This document shows, in pieces, positions 51,952 through 61,075 of a DNA stretch of 64,000 nucleotides. The notes beneath the pieces were generated by a model that was not told where the DNA came from, did no database searches, and saw only the letters and a list, made by a program, of their open reading frames with translations. This DNA comes from an uncultured Lachnospiraceae bacterium (GTDB lineage Bacteria > Bacillota > Clostridia > Lachnospirales > Lachnospiraceae): NCBI GenBank assembly GCA_910585075.1, contig CAJUED010000014.1, positions 20,937-84,936 of the forward strand. The letters run 5' to 3'. Position numbers and translations under genes: made by a program. Positions within the stretch are counted from its first letter, which is position 1, and each line of letters opens with the position of its first letter.

Positions 51952-54594
51952 ATGAAATCATACGGCGTAAATGAACTTCGCAGAATGTTTTTGGAATTTT
52001 TTGAGAGCAAGGGACATCTGGCAATGAAAAGCTTTTCCCTTGTTCCCCACAATGATAACAGCCTTCTTTTGATTAATTCGGGTATGGCGCCTTTAAAGCC
52101 TTATTTTACAGGACAGGAGATTCCCCCCAGAAGGAGAGTGACCACCTGTCAGAAATGTATCCGTACGGGAGACATTGAAAATATTGGGAAGACGGCCCGC
52201 CATGGCACCTTCTTTGAGATGCTTGGAAATTTCTCTTTTGGAGATTACTTTAAGCATGAGGCCATTGCATGGACCTGGGAATTTCTCACAGAAGTGGTAG
52301 GACTTGACCCGGAGCGGCTTTATCCGTCCATTTATGTGGAGGATGACGAGGCTTTTGAGATTTGGAATAAAGAAGTGGGTATCCCGTCAGAGCGGATTTT
52401 CCGGTTTGGCAAGGAGGACAACTTCTGGGAGCACGGTTCCGGCCCCTGCGGTCCCTGTTCCGAGGTTTACTATGACAGAGGAGAAAAGTATGGCTGCGGC
52501 AAACCGGGCTGTACCGTAGGCTGTGACTGTGACAGATATATTGAGGTCTGGAACAATGTGTTTACCCAGTTTGACAATGACGGAAAGGGCAATTACACAG
52601 AGCTTGAACAGAAGAATATCGATACCGGTATGGGACTTGAGAGACTGGCCGCAGTGGTACAGGACGTAGATTCCATTTTTGATGTAGACACCATCTGTGC
52701 CCTTCGCAATAAGGTATGCGAGATTTCCGGCAAGGAATATAAGAAAGAATATAAGTGGGACGTGTCCATCCGAATTGTGACGGATCACATCCGTTCCGCA
52801 ACCTTTATGATTTCCGACGGTATCATGCCCTCCAATGAAGGCCGGGGCTATGTGCTGCGCAGAATCATCCGCCGGGCAGCCCGCCACGGAAGGCTTCTTG
52901 GCATAGAGGGCACCTTCCTTGCAGACCTTAGCAATACGGTAATCGAGGGAAGTAAGGACGGCTATCCTGAGCTGGAAGAAAAGAAAGACTTTATTTTCAA
53001 TGTACTGACCCAGGAAGAAAATAAATTCAATAAGACCATTGACCAGGGCTTAAGTATTTTAAATGATATGGAAGCTGCCATGGTGAAGGAAGGAAAAAAT
53101 TGCCTTCAGGGAGCGGATGCTTTCAAGCTGTATGATACCTATGGATTCCCTCTTGACCTGACCAAAGAAATTCTGGAAGAAAAGGGATTCACCGTGGAGG
53201 AAGAAGGCTTTAAAAAGGCCATGCAGGAGCAAAAAGAAAAGGCAAGGGCAGCCCGGAAAACCACCAATTACATGGGGGCGGATGTAACTGTCTACGAGTC
53301 CATTGACCCTGCGATCACCACGGAATTTGTGGGCTATGACAAGCTGAGGAGCGATTCCGAGATTACGGTGCTCACCACGGAAACCGAGCTGGTGGAGGCT
53401 CTTACGGACGGAGAAGAAGGCACTATCATCGTAAAGGAGACGCCTTTTTATGCCACCATGGGCGGCCAGTGCGGGGACACCGGCATCATTACCTGCCCGG
53501 ACGGGGAATTCCAGGTGGAGGATACCATCAAACTCCTTGGCGGCAAGGTAGGCCATATCGGCAAAGTGGTTAAGGGCATGTTCAAAAAGGGAGATACGGT
53601 AACCTTACAGGTAAACGAAGCAAACAGAAGCGACACCTGTAAAAATCACAGCGCAACCCATCTGCTTCAGAAAGCTCTGCGTACCGTGCTGGGAACCCAT
53701 GTGGAACAGGCCGGTTCCTTTGTAAACGGTGACAGACTGCGGTTTGACTTCAGCCATTTCTCCGCTATGACCAGAGCGGAACTTGACCAGGTGGAAAAGC
53801 TTGTAAATGAGAAAATCATGGAAGGCATTCCGGTGAGCACCCAGGTGATGACTTTAGAGGAAGCCAGAAAAACCGGCGCTATGGCGCTTTTTGGTGAAAA
53901 ATACGGGGAAAGTGTCCGGGTGGTCCGGATGGGGGATTTCTCCACCGAACTCTGCGGCGGTACCCATGTGAATAATACATCATCTATCATGCTGTTTAAA
54001 ATCATATCCGAAAGCGGCATTGCGGCAAACGTCCGCAGAATTGAGGCCCTTACAGGAAAGGGTGTGTTAAACTACTATGCGGATTTGGAGAAAACTTTAG
54101 AGGAAGCATCCTCCATTGTAAAGACCACTCCTGCGGAACTCACAAGGAAGCTTGAGCATGTGATGGCAGAGCTGAAGGCCCTCCAGAGTGAAAACGAGTC
54201 CTTAAAGAGCAAGGCCGCAAGAGACGCCCTTGGCAACGTAATGGATCAGGTAACGGAAATATCCGGTATAAAATTCCTTGCAACAAAGGTATCCGGTGTG
54301 GATATGAACGGCCTGCGCGATTTAGGCGACCAGTTAAAAGCAAAGATTGGAGAAGGTGTCTTAGTCCTGATTTCCGACAAAGACGGCAAAGTCAACATGG
54401 CGGTTATGGCTACCGACGAGGCGGTTAAAAAGGGAGCCCACGCAGGCAACCTGATTAAAGGAATCGCCGGCTTAGTCGGCGGCGGCGGTGGCGGCCGTCC
54501 TAACATGGCCCAGGCCGGCGGCAAGAACCCCGCAGGAATCGATGCGGCTCTTAAAGAAGCCGCTGAGGTACTTAAAACTCAGCTTGCAAACTAA
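51952..54594 (+). CDS. alaS: Alanyl-tRNA synthetase
   Basis: The 880-residue enzyme charges tRNA-Ala and clears mischarged Ser or Gly. It contains the class II catalytic core with the NSGMAPLKPYF and RHGTFFEMLGNFSFGDYFK segments, the editing domain with the zinc ligands NHSATHLL (HxxxH) and CGGTH (CxxxH), and a C-terminal coiled-coil and glycine-rich C-Ala domain ending near GGGGGGRPNMAQAGG. Length is normal for the family. A GGAGACGG-type ribosome site precedes the ATG. A promoter for the next gene starts soon after the stop. Confidence 0.97.
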   Translation: MKSYGVNELRRMFLEFFESKGHLAMKSFSLVPHNDNSLLLINSGMAPLKPYFTGQEIPPRRRVTTCQKCIRTGDIENIGKTARHGTFFEMLGNFSFGDYFKHEAIAWTWEFLTEVVGLDPERLYPSIYVEDDEAFEIWNKEVGIPSERIFRFGKEDNFWEHGSGPCGPCSEVYYDRGEKYGCGKPGCTVGCDCDRYIEVWNNVFTQFDNDGKGNYTELEQKNIDTGMGLERLAAVVQDVDSIFDVDTICALRNKVCEISGKEYKKEYKWDVSIRIVTDHIRSATFMISDGIMPSNEGRGYVLRRIIRRAARHGRLLGIEGTFLADLSNTVIEGSKDGYPELEEKKDFIFNVLTQEENKFNKTIDQGLSILNDMEAAMVKEGKNCLQGADAFKLYDTYGFPLDLTKEILEEKGFTVEEEGFKKAMQEQKEKARAARKTTNYMGADVTVYESIDPAITTEFVGYDKLRSDSEITVLTTETELVEALTDGEEGTIIVKETPFYATMGGQCGDTGIITCPDGEFQVEDTIKLLGGKVGHIGKVVKGMFKKGDTVTLQVNEANRSDTCKNHSATHLLQKALRTVLGTHVEQAGSFVNGDRLRFDFSHFSAMTRAELDQVEKLVNEKIMEGIPVSTQVMTLEEARKTGAMALFGEKYGESVRVVRMGDFSTELCGGTHVNNTSSIMLFKIISESGIAANVRRIEALTGKGVLNYYADLEKTLEEASSIVKTTPAELTRKLEHVMAELKALQSENESLKSKAARDALGNVMDQVTEISGIKFLATKVSGVDMNGLRDLGDQLKAKIGEGVLVLISDKDGKVNMAVMATDEAVKKGAHAGNLIKGIAGLVGGGGGGRPNMAQAGGKNPAGIDAALKEAAEVLKTQLAN

Positions 54595-54616
54595 TTAAAT
54601 TTTTGTAAAGAAATGA

Positions 54617-54644
54617 TTGACGCAAAAGAAATTTGTGTTATAAT
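54617..54644 (+). promoter_or_regulatory. Promoter of rpsU
   Basis: TTGACG (54617-54622) and TATAAT (54639-54644) have a 16-base spacer. The start lies near 54651, leaving an unusually long leader of about 220 bases before rpsU. A second TTGACA at 54789 has no good -10. Confidence 0.78.
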
Positions 54645-54694
54645 AATGTAAGTGAGAGAGCATGTGTGTAAATGCGGAAGCGTCTAAAATGAGC

Positions 54695-54729
54695 ATCAAA
54701 CACTGTTACGCTTCGCGTTCTGGTTTCAT
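54695..54729 (+). repeat. Dispersed palindromic repeat, copy 2 (degenerate), in the rpsU leader
   Basis: The stretch runs from ATCAAACACTG through TTACGCTTCGCG to GGTTTCAT and matches copy 1 (24206) at both ends and in the core. It would form a hairpin in the rpsU leader RNA. Confidence 0.5.
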
Positions 54730-54873
54730 CAAATCAATTGCACATATGTAAATCAAAGTACATGGTACAGGCAGGGTATGTATCTGTTTGACAGACACAG
54801 GAATGCGGCATGTAAATAAAAACCCAATCAGTCGATGCTGCTTGAAGGGACTGAAGGGAGGTCAGGGTGTAAG

Positions 54874-55050
54874 ATGTCAAATGTAATCGTTAAAGAAAAC
54901 GAGACTTTAGACAGCGCTTTACGCCGTTTCAAAAGAAGCTGCGCAAAGGCTGGTATTCAGCAGGAGATTCGTAAAAGAGAGCATTATGAAAAGCCAAGCG
55001 TGAAACGCAAAAAGAAATCTGAAGCTGCAAGAAAACGTAAATACAACTAA
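54874..55050 (+). CDS. rpsU: Ribosomal protein bS21
   Basis: The 58-residue, very basic protein of the small ribosomal subunit starts MSNVIVKENETLDSALRRFK and ends in a Lys/Arg-rich tail, as in other S21 proteins. GGGAGGT and AGGGTG lie before ATG 54874. The same frame opens earlier at ATG 54835, but the extra 13 residues do not belong to S21. It is monocistronic: its own promoter is upstream and an intrinsic terminator follows within 40 bases. Confidence 0.97.
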   Translation: MSNVIVKENETLDSALRRFKRSCAKAGIQQEIRKREHYEKPSVKRKKKSEAARKRKYN

Positions 55051-55088
55051 TACTCCGACTGTCTTTACAAAAGTGGGCGGAAGTAATG

Positions 55089-55128
55089 AAAGCCCTTGAT
55101 GGTATGGTGACCAAGGGCTTTCTTATTT
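55089..55128 (+). terminator. Intrinsic terminator after rpsU
   Basis: AAAGCCCTTG (55089-55098) pairs perfectly with CAAGGGCTTT (55112-55121), followed by a T-rich run. Confidence 0.92.
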
Positions 55129-55166
55129 ATGCACAGGGCCGCCCACACGCAAAAATGCGTGGGAAG
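55129..55166. repeat. Post-terminator repeat TGCACAGGGCC...GCGTGGG, compact copy
   Basis: TGCACAGGGCC directly follows the rpsU terminator, then CCCACACGC and TGCGTGGGAA, which pair as a short hairpin. The same ends follow the terminator at 36738-36773, where the interior is expanded. Confidence 0.55.
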
Positions 55167-55200
55167 ATTGCCTGATACTTGTGATGATGGGGGAATATAT

Positions 55201-55794
55201 ATGTGGACGAGAGAAATGTTTGGCACGGATGTATATCACCTGATTTCAGCATTTATCATATACAGCATGATGGGCTGGCTGGTGGAATCCATCTATATGT
55301 CATTTTGTAATAAAAGAATAACCAACCGGGGATTTGGCAGAGGGCCTTTCTGCCCGATTTACGGATTTGGCGGTGTGCTGGGATATCTGATTTTGCATCC
55401 CTTAAGCAACCACCTGCTGGGACTTTACCTGGCAGGAGCGGTACTTGCCACCATATTTGAATATCTGGTAGGCAGACTGATGCTGAAAGTGTTTGGCGAG
55501 GTATGGTGGGACTATACGGAAAAGCCATGTAATTATCAGGGAATTATCTGCCTGGAGAGTACGATTGCATGGGGATTTTATGCAATTATCATTATCACAT
55601 TTCTGCACAGCAGGATACTTGGATTTGTGGACCGGTATGATGCGGCCTGGGGAATCAGGGCGTGTAAGATTGTGATCGTTCTGGCTACAATAGACTATGT
55701 CACAAAGCTTATGAAGATTTTCAACATCAGTCTGAGGGAAAAGAAGGAAAGGCTTATGGACGCCTATCATTCTTTCCGTGCCAGATGGTATTAA
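55201..55794 (+). CDS. CmpB/DUF1113-family membrane protein (putative ABC transporter permease)
   Basis: The 197-residue protein has about five hydrophobic helices and the signature of the ABC_trans_CmpB family: SMMGWLVESIYMSF near the start and NRGFGRGPFCPIYGFGG, then WWDYTEKPCNYQGIICLES. Members are annotated as putative ABC permeases, but no ATPase is adjacent and the function is unproven. GGGGGA lies 6 bases before ATG 55201, so the longer frame from 55129, which runs through a repeat, was rejected. It stands between rpsU and a carboxypeptidase gene. Confidence 0.88.
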   Translation: MWTREMFGTDVYHLISAFIIYSMMGWLVESIYMSFCNKRITNRGFGRGPFCPIYGFGGVLGYLILHPLSNHLLGLYLAGAVLATIFEYLVGRLMLKVFGEVWWDYTEKPCNYQGIICLESTIAWGFYAIIIITFLHSRILGFVDRYDAAWGIRACKIVIVLATIDYVTKLMKIFNISLREKKERLMDAYHSFRARWY

Positions 55795-55866
55795 AATTGT
55801 ACTTGCATTTTAAAAACAAATAAAACATATCCATAGTAATAGAATACATAAGGGGAGAACAAATAC

Positions 55867-57033
55867 GTGAAACAATATTTTAAGATTACCCTGTGCTATG
55901 TGATGTGTTTTATTTTTTTGTTGGGAATGCCGCTAGAAGCGGCTGCGGCTCCTGCTGTGGAGGCGCCTTCTTATATATTAATGGAGGCCTCCACCGGACA
56001 GATTATCTGTGAGCAAAATGCCGAGGAACGGCGCAGCCCGGCCAGCATCACGAAGATTATGACTCTGCTTGTGATTTTTGACCATATTGGCACAGGCAGG
56101 GTACAGCTTGACAGCGAGGTTATGACCAGCGCCTATGCTAAGTCTATGGGAGGCTCTCAGGTTTTTCTTGAGGAAGGGGAGATACAGACTCTTGATACCA
56201 TTATCAAGTGTATTGCCGTGGCTTCCGGAAATGACGCCAGTGTGGCCGCCGCAGAATTTATTGCGGGCAGTGAAGAAGAATTTGTGAAGCTGATGAACCA
56301 GAGGGCGGAAGACATGGGCCTTACCAACACTCATTTTGAGGATTGCTGCGGCCTGAGTGAGTCTGACAATCACTACACTTCCGCTAAGGATGTGGCGCTT
56401 ATGTCCCGGGAGCTGATTACCAAATATCCTCAGATTTTTGATTACACCAAAATCTGGATGGAGGATATTACCCATGTAACCAGGCAGGGGAGCAGCAATT
56501 TTACTTTATCCAGTACCAATAAGCTTTTAAAGATGTACGACTGGACCACCGGGCTTAAAACCGGTTCCACCAGCAAGGCGCTTTATTGCCTTTCCGCCAC
56601 AGCAAATAAAGATAATATTGACCTGATTGCGGTGGTGATGGCGTCGCCCAGCAATAAGTCGCGTTTTCAGGACGCTATGACCCTTTTAAATTACGGCTAC
56701 AGCGTCAGCGCATTGTATGAGGACGCCAATGAGGAGACACTGCCCGGGATTCCCGTTAAGGGCGGGGTGCAGGATGAGGCGGCCCTTATTTTTAAGGGAC
56801 CCTTCCGCTATCTGGACATAGCGGGGAGCGATCTTGGCAGCATAGAAAAAACAATCTCACTTCCCCCGGAGATTACAGCGCCCGTAAAAAGAGGGGACGC
56901 GGTGGGGGAAGCGGTTTACATGTTGAACGGTCAGAGGATAGGAAGCGTTTCTATTTTGTCAGATGTGACCATAGACAAGGCAGGGTATAAAGATTACCTG
57001 AAAAAAATCTGGGATTTGTATTGCAGCTTATAA
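55867..57033 (+). CDS. D-alanyl-D-alanine carboxypeptidase (PBP5/DacF family)
   Basis: The enzyme trims the terminal D-Ala of peptidoglycan stem peptides. The 388-residue protein has a signal peptide (cleavage probably after AAAA near residue 28), the catalytic tetrad SITK (60-63), SGN in VASGNDASV and the KTG motif in GLKTGSTSKA, followed by the C-terminal beta domain of class A DD-carboxypeptidases. The start is GTG 55867, preceded by GGGGAGA at 8 bases. Its proximity to scpAB and a second carboxypeptidase gene is typical of Lachnospiraceae. A DacF (sporulation) or DacA (vegetative) role cannot be decided here. Confidence 0.93.
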   Translation: MKQYFKITLCYVMCFIFLLGMPLEAAAAPAVEAPSYILMEASTGQIICEQNAEERRSPASITKIMTLLVIFDHIGTGRVQLDSEVMTSAYAKSMGGSQVFLEEGEIQTLDTIIKCIAVASGNDASVAAAEFIAGSEEEFVKLMNQRAEDMGLTNTHFEDCCGLSESDNHYTSAKDVALMSRELITKYPQIFDYTKIWMEDITHVTRQGSSNFTLSSTNKLLKMYDWTTGLKTGSTSKALYCLSATANKDNIDLIAVVMASPSNKSRFQDAMTLLNYGYSVSALYEDANEETLPGIPVKGGVQDEAALIFKGPFRYLDIAGSDLGSIEKTISLPPEITAPVKRGDAVGEAVYMLNGQRIGSVSILSDVTIDKAGYKDYLKKIWDLYCSL

Positions 57034-57080
57034 GAAATATGTTATGATGACATATTGAAAAGACAGGAAGGAAAATAAAT

Positions 57081-57932
57081 TTGAATATTTTTATCTGTGT
57101 ACTGGCAGGAATTGCAGCCTTTTTCCTGGGGGTTATGGCTGTGGACTGCAATCGGTTTGTGGTAAGAAAATACAAATGTAAAAGTCAGGCTTTACGGAAG
57201 GAGGGCAGGATTGTCCTTCTCTCTGACCTGCATAATAAATCTTTTGGAGAGGGAAACCGTCGGCTGCTTGCGGCCATTGACGGCCTTTCTCCGGATCTGA
57301 TACTTATTGCCGGGGATATGTACACTTCCAACAAAAACGGGGATATCCGAACGGCGGAAGAATTCGTGTGCGCCCTGGCTTGCAAGTATCCGGTTTTTTA
57401 CGGCAATGGAAATCATGAATACAGAACGAAGCTTTTTCCCGATGTGTATGGGACGATGTATACAGATTTTACAAAAGGGATAAAAAAGGCGGGGGTTAGG
57501 CATCTGGTAAATGAAAAGGTGTATCTGCCCGCTTTTAACATGAACATCTACGGACTGGAAATCGGCCGGGATTATTACGGTAAATTCAAAAATAACCGGA
57601 TGGATACGGATTATCTGGAAGGGCTCCTGGGAAAACCTGACCGGACGGGATTTACCGTGATGATAGCCCATAATCCGGATTATTTTAAGGCCTATGCGGA
57701 TTGGGGAGCGGATTTGGTGGTTTCAGGACATGTTCACGGAGGATTGATGCGGATTCCCTTCCTGGGAGGTGTGATTTCCCCATCCCTCAGACTGTTTCCA
57801 AGGTTTGACGGCGGACAGTTTGAGGAAGGAAAGGCGCAGATGGTTCTGGGCAGAGGACTGGGAACGCACACTCTGCCCATACGGATTTTTAATCCCGGAG
57901 AACTGGTGGTGATTGACCTTTGTCGAAGTTGA
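57081..57932 (+). CDS. Membrane-anchored metallophosphoesterase
   Basis: The 283-residue protein has one N-terminal membrane helix (about 3-20) and a calcineurin-like phosphoesterase domain: LLSDLHN, IAGDMYTS, GNGNHEY, MIAHNPDYF and SGHVHGG supply the metal ligands. The family includes YkuE/YaeI-like enzymes that act on lipid or cell-wall intermediates, which is only a suggestion. The start is TTG 57081 with AGGAAGGA 8 bases upstream; no ATG lies at the beginning of the conserved part. It is followed 86 bases later by scpA. Confidence 0.9.
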   Translation: MNIFICVLAGIAAFFLGVMAVDCNRFVVRKYKCKSQALRKEGRIVLLSDLHNKSFGEGNRRLLAAIDGLSPDLILIAGDMYTSNKNGDIRTAEEFVCALACKYPVFYGNGNHEYRTKLFPDVYGTMYTDFTKGIKKAGVRHLVNEKVYLPAFNMNIYGLEIGRDYYGKFKNNRMDTDYLEGLLGKPDRTGFTVMIAHNPDYFKAYADWGADLVVSGHVHGGLMRIPFLGGVISPSLRLFPRFDGGQFEEGKAQMVLGRGLGTHTLPIRIFNPGELVVIDLCRS

Positions 57933-58018
57933 CGGCATTTTTGATACATGATAAAATGTCGTAGCAGTGCGGCGGTAAAGATAGACTGACTGTCCGAAGG
58001 TAAGGAAAGGAGCCGGGA

Positions 58019-58771
58019 ATGGCGATATCGGTAAAACTGCAGGCCTTTGAAGGCCCCCTGGATTTGCTTTTGCATCTGATAGAAAAAAATAAAGTGGACA
58101 TATACGATATTCCCATTGTGGAAATCACGGCCCAGTATCTGGAATATATACAGCAGATGGAAACGGAAAACATGGATGTGATGAGCGAGTTCCTGGTGAT
58201 GGCGGCCACTCTTTTGGATATCAAGTGCAAAATGCTCCTTCCCAAAGAAGTAAACGAGGAGGGGGAGGAGGAAGACCCAAGGGCCGAGCTGGTTCAGAAG
58301 CTGCTGGAATATAAAATGTACAAATACATGTCCTATGAGCTGAAGGACAGGCAGATTGATGCGGCCCGCACCCTGTTTAAGGAAAGGACGCTGCCCAAAG
58401 AAATTGAGGAGTACAGACCGCCCATTGATTTGGAGGAGCTTATCGGGGATGCAAATTTAAGCAAACTGCAGGAGCTGTTTAAGATGGTGATGAAAAGACA
58501 GGAGGACAAGATCGACCCTGTCAGGAGCACCTTCGGACGGATTGAAAAGGACGAGGTGGATATGGATGTGAAGACCGCCTACGTGGAGGAGTTCATCCGC
58601 ACCCATGAGAAATTCAGCTTTATGCAGCTGATGGAAAAGCAGAAAAGCAGAATGGAAATCATCGTCACCTTTCTTGTGATACTGGAAATGATGAAGGTGG
58701 GGCGTATTTCCATTTTTCAGGAGGATACCTTTGACGATATCATTATCACGTCAAAGGCTGCCGCGTCATAA
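58019..58771 (+). CDS. scpA: Segregation and condensation protein A
   Basis: ScpA is the kleisin that bridges the two SMC heads. The 250-residue protein shows the family start VKLQAFEGPLDLLLHLIEK, an acidic middle (EVNEEGEEEDPRAEL) and a C-terminal winged-helix part (FSFMQLMEKQ to DTFDDIIIT). GGAAAGGAG precedes the ATG. It is followed by scpB after a repeat-bearing spacer, and its partner smc lies at 26.4 kb in this window. Confidence 0.95.
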   Translation: MAISVKLQAFEGPLDLLLHLIEKNKVDIYDIPIVEITAQYLEYIQQMETENMDVMSEFLVMAATLLDIKCKMLLPKEVNEEGEEEDPRAELVQKLLEYKMYKYMSYELKDRQIDAARTLFKERTLPKEIEEYRPPIDLEELIGDANLSKLQELFKMVMKRQEDKIDPVRSTFGRIEKDEVDMDVKTAYVEEFIRTHEKFSFMQLMEKQKSRMEIIVTFLVILEMMKVGRISIFQEDTFDDIIITSKAAAS

Positions 58772-58857
58772 GGCGGCTTACAGTGCAGACGTCTTCGCAA
58801 ATCACGGCGGCGTTTGATGCAATAAGCCGTCTCGCGAAGCGTGTCGGCGTTTGATGG
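58772..58857 (-). repeat. Palindromic repeat copy 3 between scpA and scpB
   Basis: On the minus strand 58855-58826 matches copy 1 (ATCAAACGC edge, CACGCTTCGCG core). The spacer also holds a direct repeat of CGGCGTTTGATG and nested pairs GGCGGCTTA/TAAGCCGTC and CTTCGC/GCGAAG. A GTG inside it (58841) opens the scpB frame artificially early. Confidence 0.6.
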
Positions 58858-58873
58858 ACAGGAGGTTGCGGTT

Positions 58874-59443
58874 TTGGACAGGCAGAAGGAAAAAGCCATA
58901 TTGGAGGCCGTTCTTTTTACCATGGGTGAGTCCGTGGAGGTGGAAAGACTGGCGGCAGTGATCGAGGAGGATAAAAAAACCACCAGAGAACTGCTTTTGG
59001 AGTTAAAAGAAGATTACGAAAATAAAGATGGCGGCGTAACTTTAATCGAGCTTGAGGATTCTTATCAGATGTGCACGAAGGCGGAAATGTATGAATATCT
59101 GATAAAAATTGCGAAAACACCCCGCAAGTATGTGCTCACGGACACCATTTTAGAAACCCTTTCCATCATTGCCTATAAGCAGCCGGTAACCAGGGCCGAA
59201 ATCGAAAAAATCAGAGGGGTGAGCTGTGACCATGCGGTAAACAGGCTGGTGGAATTCGGGCTGATTGCAGAGGTGGGGCGCATGGATGCGCCGGGACGCC
59301 CCCTGCTTTTCGGAACCACGGAAGAATTTTTACGCAGCTTCGGGGTAAAATCCTTAGAGGAGCTCCCGGAGCTGTCGGCGGTACAGATGGAGGAATTTAA
59401 GATCCAGGCCCAGCAGGAAGCGGACGTACAGCTTGACATCTAA
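58874..59443 (+). CDS. scpB: Segregation and condensation protein B
   Basis: ScpB forms dimers that bind ScpA and complete bacterial condensin. The 189-residue protein has two winged-helix domains, with KAILEAVLFTMGESVEVERLA at the start and the family motif LETLSIIAYKQPVTRAEIEKIRGV plus GRMDAPGRPLLFGTT. I place the start at TTG 58874 because AGGAGG lies 8 bases before it and the conserved part begins right there. The earlier GTG 58841 lies inside a repeat and has no ribosome site. The next gene is convergent, with only about 23 bases between the stop codons. Confidence 0.93.
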   Translation: MDRQKEKAILEAVLFTMGESVEVERLAAVIEEDKKTTRELLLELKEDYENKDGGVTLIELEDSYQMCTKAEMYEYLIKIAKTPRKYVLTDTILETLSIIAYKQPVTRAEIEKIRGVSCDHAVNRLVEFGLIAEVGRMDAPGRPLLFGTTEEFLRSFGVKSLEELPELSAVQMEEFKIQAQQEADVQLDI

Positions 59444-59466
59444 GAAAAGGCAGCGCAAAGTACCGG

Positions 59467-60789
59467 CTACAGAATATATCTGTGCAGAATTTGTGAAAGA
59501 CACCAGGAAAAGTCAATGGCGTCTACGGACTGTGAGGTGAGGATGTACTCCGTTTTATAAGTGGTCCCGTCCACCAGATAACGGATGACGCCGGCCTGGG
59601 TCCCGGCCTCAACCGGTGCGGTAAGCAGGGATGCCATCTGACAGTCAACCTGAATGGTTTCTCCCTTTTTCATCAGCAGGCCTTCATCAGGACGGGGGGA
59701 GTCGGAAGATGCGTCTCCTGAGTTATCCTCAGCCGGTCTGTCTATTTTTATGTTCACATATGCGGTTTCACCAAGCCGGTCCGTCTGCCCGTTTAAAACC
59801 TTTATGGGTTTTAAGCTGCTCTCGTCAAAAGCCGCTTCTTTTAAAGTGTGATATTCAAAGTTATCAAGCCCATAATTCATAAGCGCTCTTGTATCGCTCC
59901 ACTTATAGGTTTTATTGTTTGGCCAGCCGCAGGCAAGCAGGGCTACCACGTAGGTTCTGTCGTCCTTACGCAGGGCGCCCACATAGCAGTAGCCGGCAGT
60001 GCCGGTAAAGCCTGTTTTTCCGGAGAGGGCTCCGTCCATCATGGAAAGAAAGGCGTTGTGGTTATTACACTGAAAGCTTCGCCCGCCTTCCACATAATTT
60101 CCTTCCTTTTCCTGATAGTTTACAAAGGAATAGGAAGGCGTCCGGGTGATGGCAAGGAATTCTTCTTTTTTGGGAGAATCCATAATGCAGTATGACATGA
60201 TTTTAGCCAGATCCGCCGCAGTAGTGGAATGGACTCTTTTTGTGCCATCCGGAGCGGTGGCGGTGGCATCAAGGCCGTTTGGGGTGATAAAAAAGGTGTC
60301 ATGGCAGCCGATATCCCTTGCCTTTTGGTTCATCATATCCGCAAAGGCCTGGGTACTTCCTGCAATATGTTCCGCTATGACCACGGCGGCGTCATTGTGG
60401 GATTCAAGCATCAAGGAATAGAGCAGGTCACCCAGCTTGTAGTATTCGCCCTGTTTTACGTAAAGTTTTACTTTGGGCATACCTGCCGCATAGGAGGAGG
60501 CCATGGCGTAGTCCTCGGGATTTCCGTTTTCCAGGGCAAGGATGCAGGTCATAATTTTAGTAGTACTGGCCATGGGCAGTACCTTGTGACCGTCTTTTTC
60601 ATACAAAATGCGTCCGGACGCGGCGTCCATCAAAACTGCGGACTGGGCATAAAGAGCCAGTTTTGTATCTTCTTCCTTAGCATACACGTTTTTGACGGGA
60701 AAGATATTCTGAAACAGGAAAATGGAAACAAGGAACAGGCTTAAGACTGCGGTGAGTTTTTTTCTGATATGCTTCATAATTGTTCGCAT
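59467..60789 (-). CDS. Second D-alanyl-D-alanine carboxypeptidase
   Basis: This 440-residue serine peptidase of family S11 has a signal peptide (to about residue 37, VYA), the active-site tetrad STTK (75-78), SHN in LESHNDAAV (the SxN motif) and KTG in SGKTGFTGTAG. A long insert with PNGLDATATAPDGTKR and a C-terminal domain with a low-complexity Asp/Ser stretch (EDNSGDASSDSPRPDEG) follow. It runs opposite to its neighbours and is only distantly similar to the carboxypeptidase at 55.9 kb, so the two probably serve different growth stages. The start is ATG 60789 or 60777; neither has a strong ribosome site. Confidence 0.92.
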   Translation of the reverse strand: MRTIMKHIRKKLTAVLSLFLVSIFLFQNIFPVKNVYAKEEDTKLALYAQSAVLMDAASGRILYEKDGHKVLPMASTTKIMTCILALENGNPEDYAMASSYAAGMPKVKLYVKQGEYYKLGDLLYSLMLESHNDAAVVIAEHIAGSTQAFADMMNQKARDIGCHDTFFITPNGLDATATAPDGTKRVHSTTAADLAKIMSYCIMDSPKKEEFLAITRTPSYSFVNYQEKEGNYVEGGRSFQCNNHNAFLSMMDGALSGKTGFTGTAGYCYVGALRKDDRTYVVALLACGWPNNKTYKWSDTRALMNYGLDNFEYHTLKEAAFDESSLKPIKVLNGQTDRLGETAYVNIKIDRPAEDNSGDASSDSPRPDEGLLMKKGETIQVDCQMASLLTAPVEAGTQAGVIRYLVDGTTYKTEYILTSQSVDAIDFSWCLSQILHRYIL

Positions 60790-60965
60790 CCGCGGGATAT
60801 TTTCTTTTCATTTATATGTGCAAGGGAGAGATAATTATGCCTTAGGAGGTGGCGGCGCAGAAATTTAAGGACTGTTAAAGATGTGCAAAATGCGGATTTT
60901 TGGGAAGAATAAGGCATAAAAAAATTGGATATGTTAAAAAAATGTAAAATTTGAAAATTTTACTC

Positions 60966-60994
60966 TAGGCGTTTTAATACATTTATGATATACT
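60966..60994 (+). promoter_or_regulatory. Probable promoter of the decarboxylase operon
   Basis: TATACT (60989-60994) is a good -10 box, while TAGGCG 17 bases upstream is a weak -35. The rest of the 286-base divergent spacer (60790-61075) is A/T-rich, with no gene and no clear operator. Confidence 0.45.
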
Positions 60995-61075
60995 GCTATA
61001 GACGAAATAATGGGGATACTTGTGCCCCGCGGCTATAGTTATAATTTATTTCATATAAAAATGGAGGGCTGAAAA

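Noticed and set aside
58841..58873. Upstream GTG start for scpB
   Set aside because: It lies inside a dispersed repeat, has no ribosome site, and the conserved protein begins at TTG 58874 with AGGAGG at the right distance.
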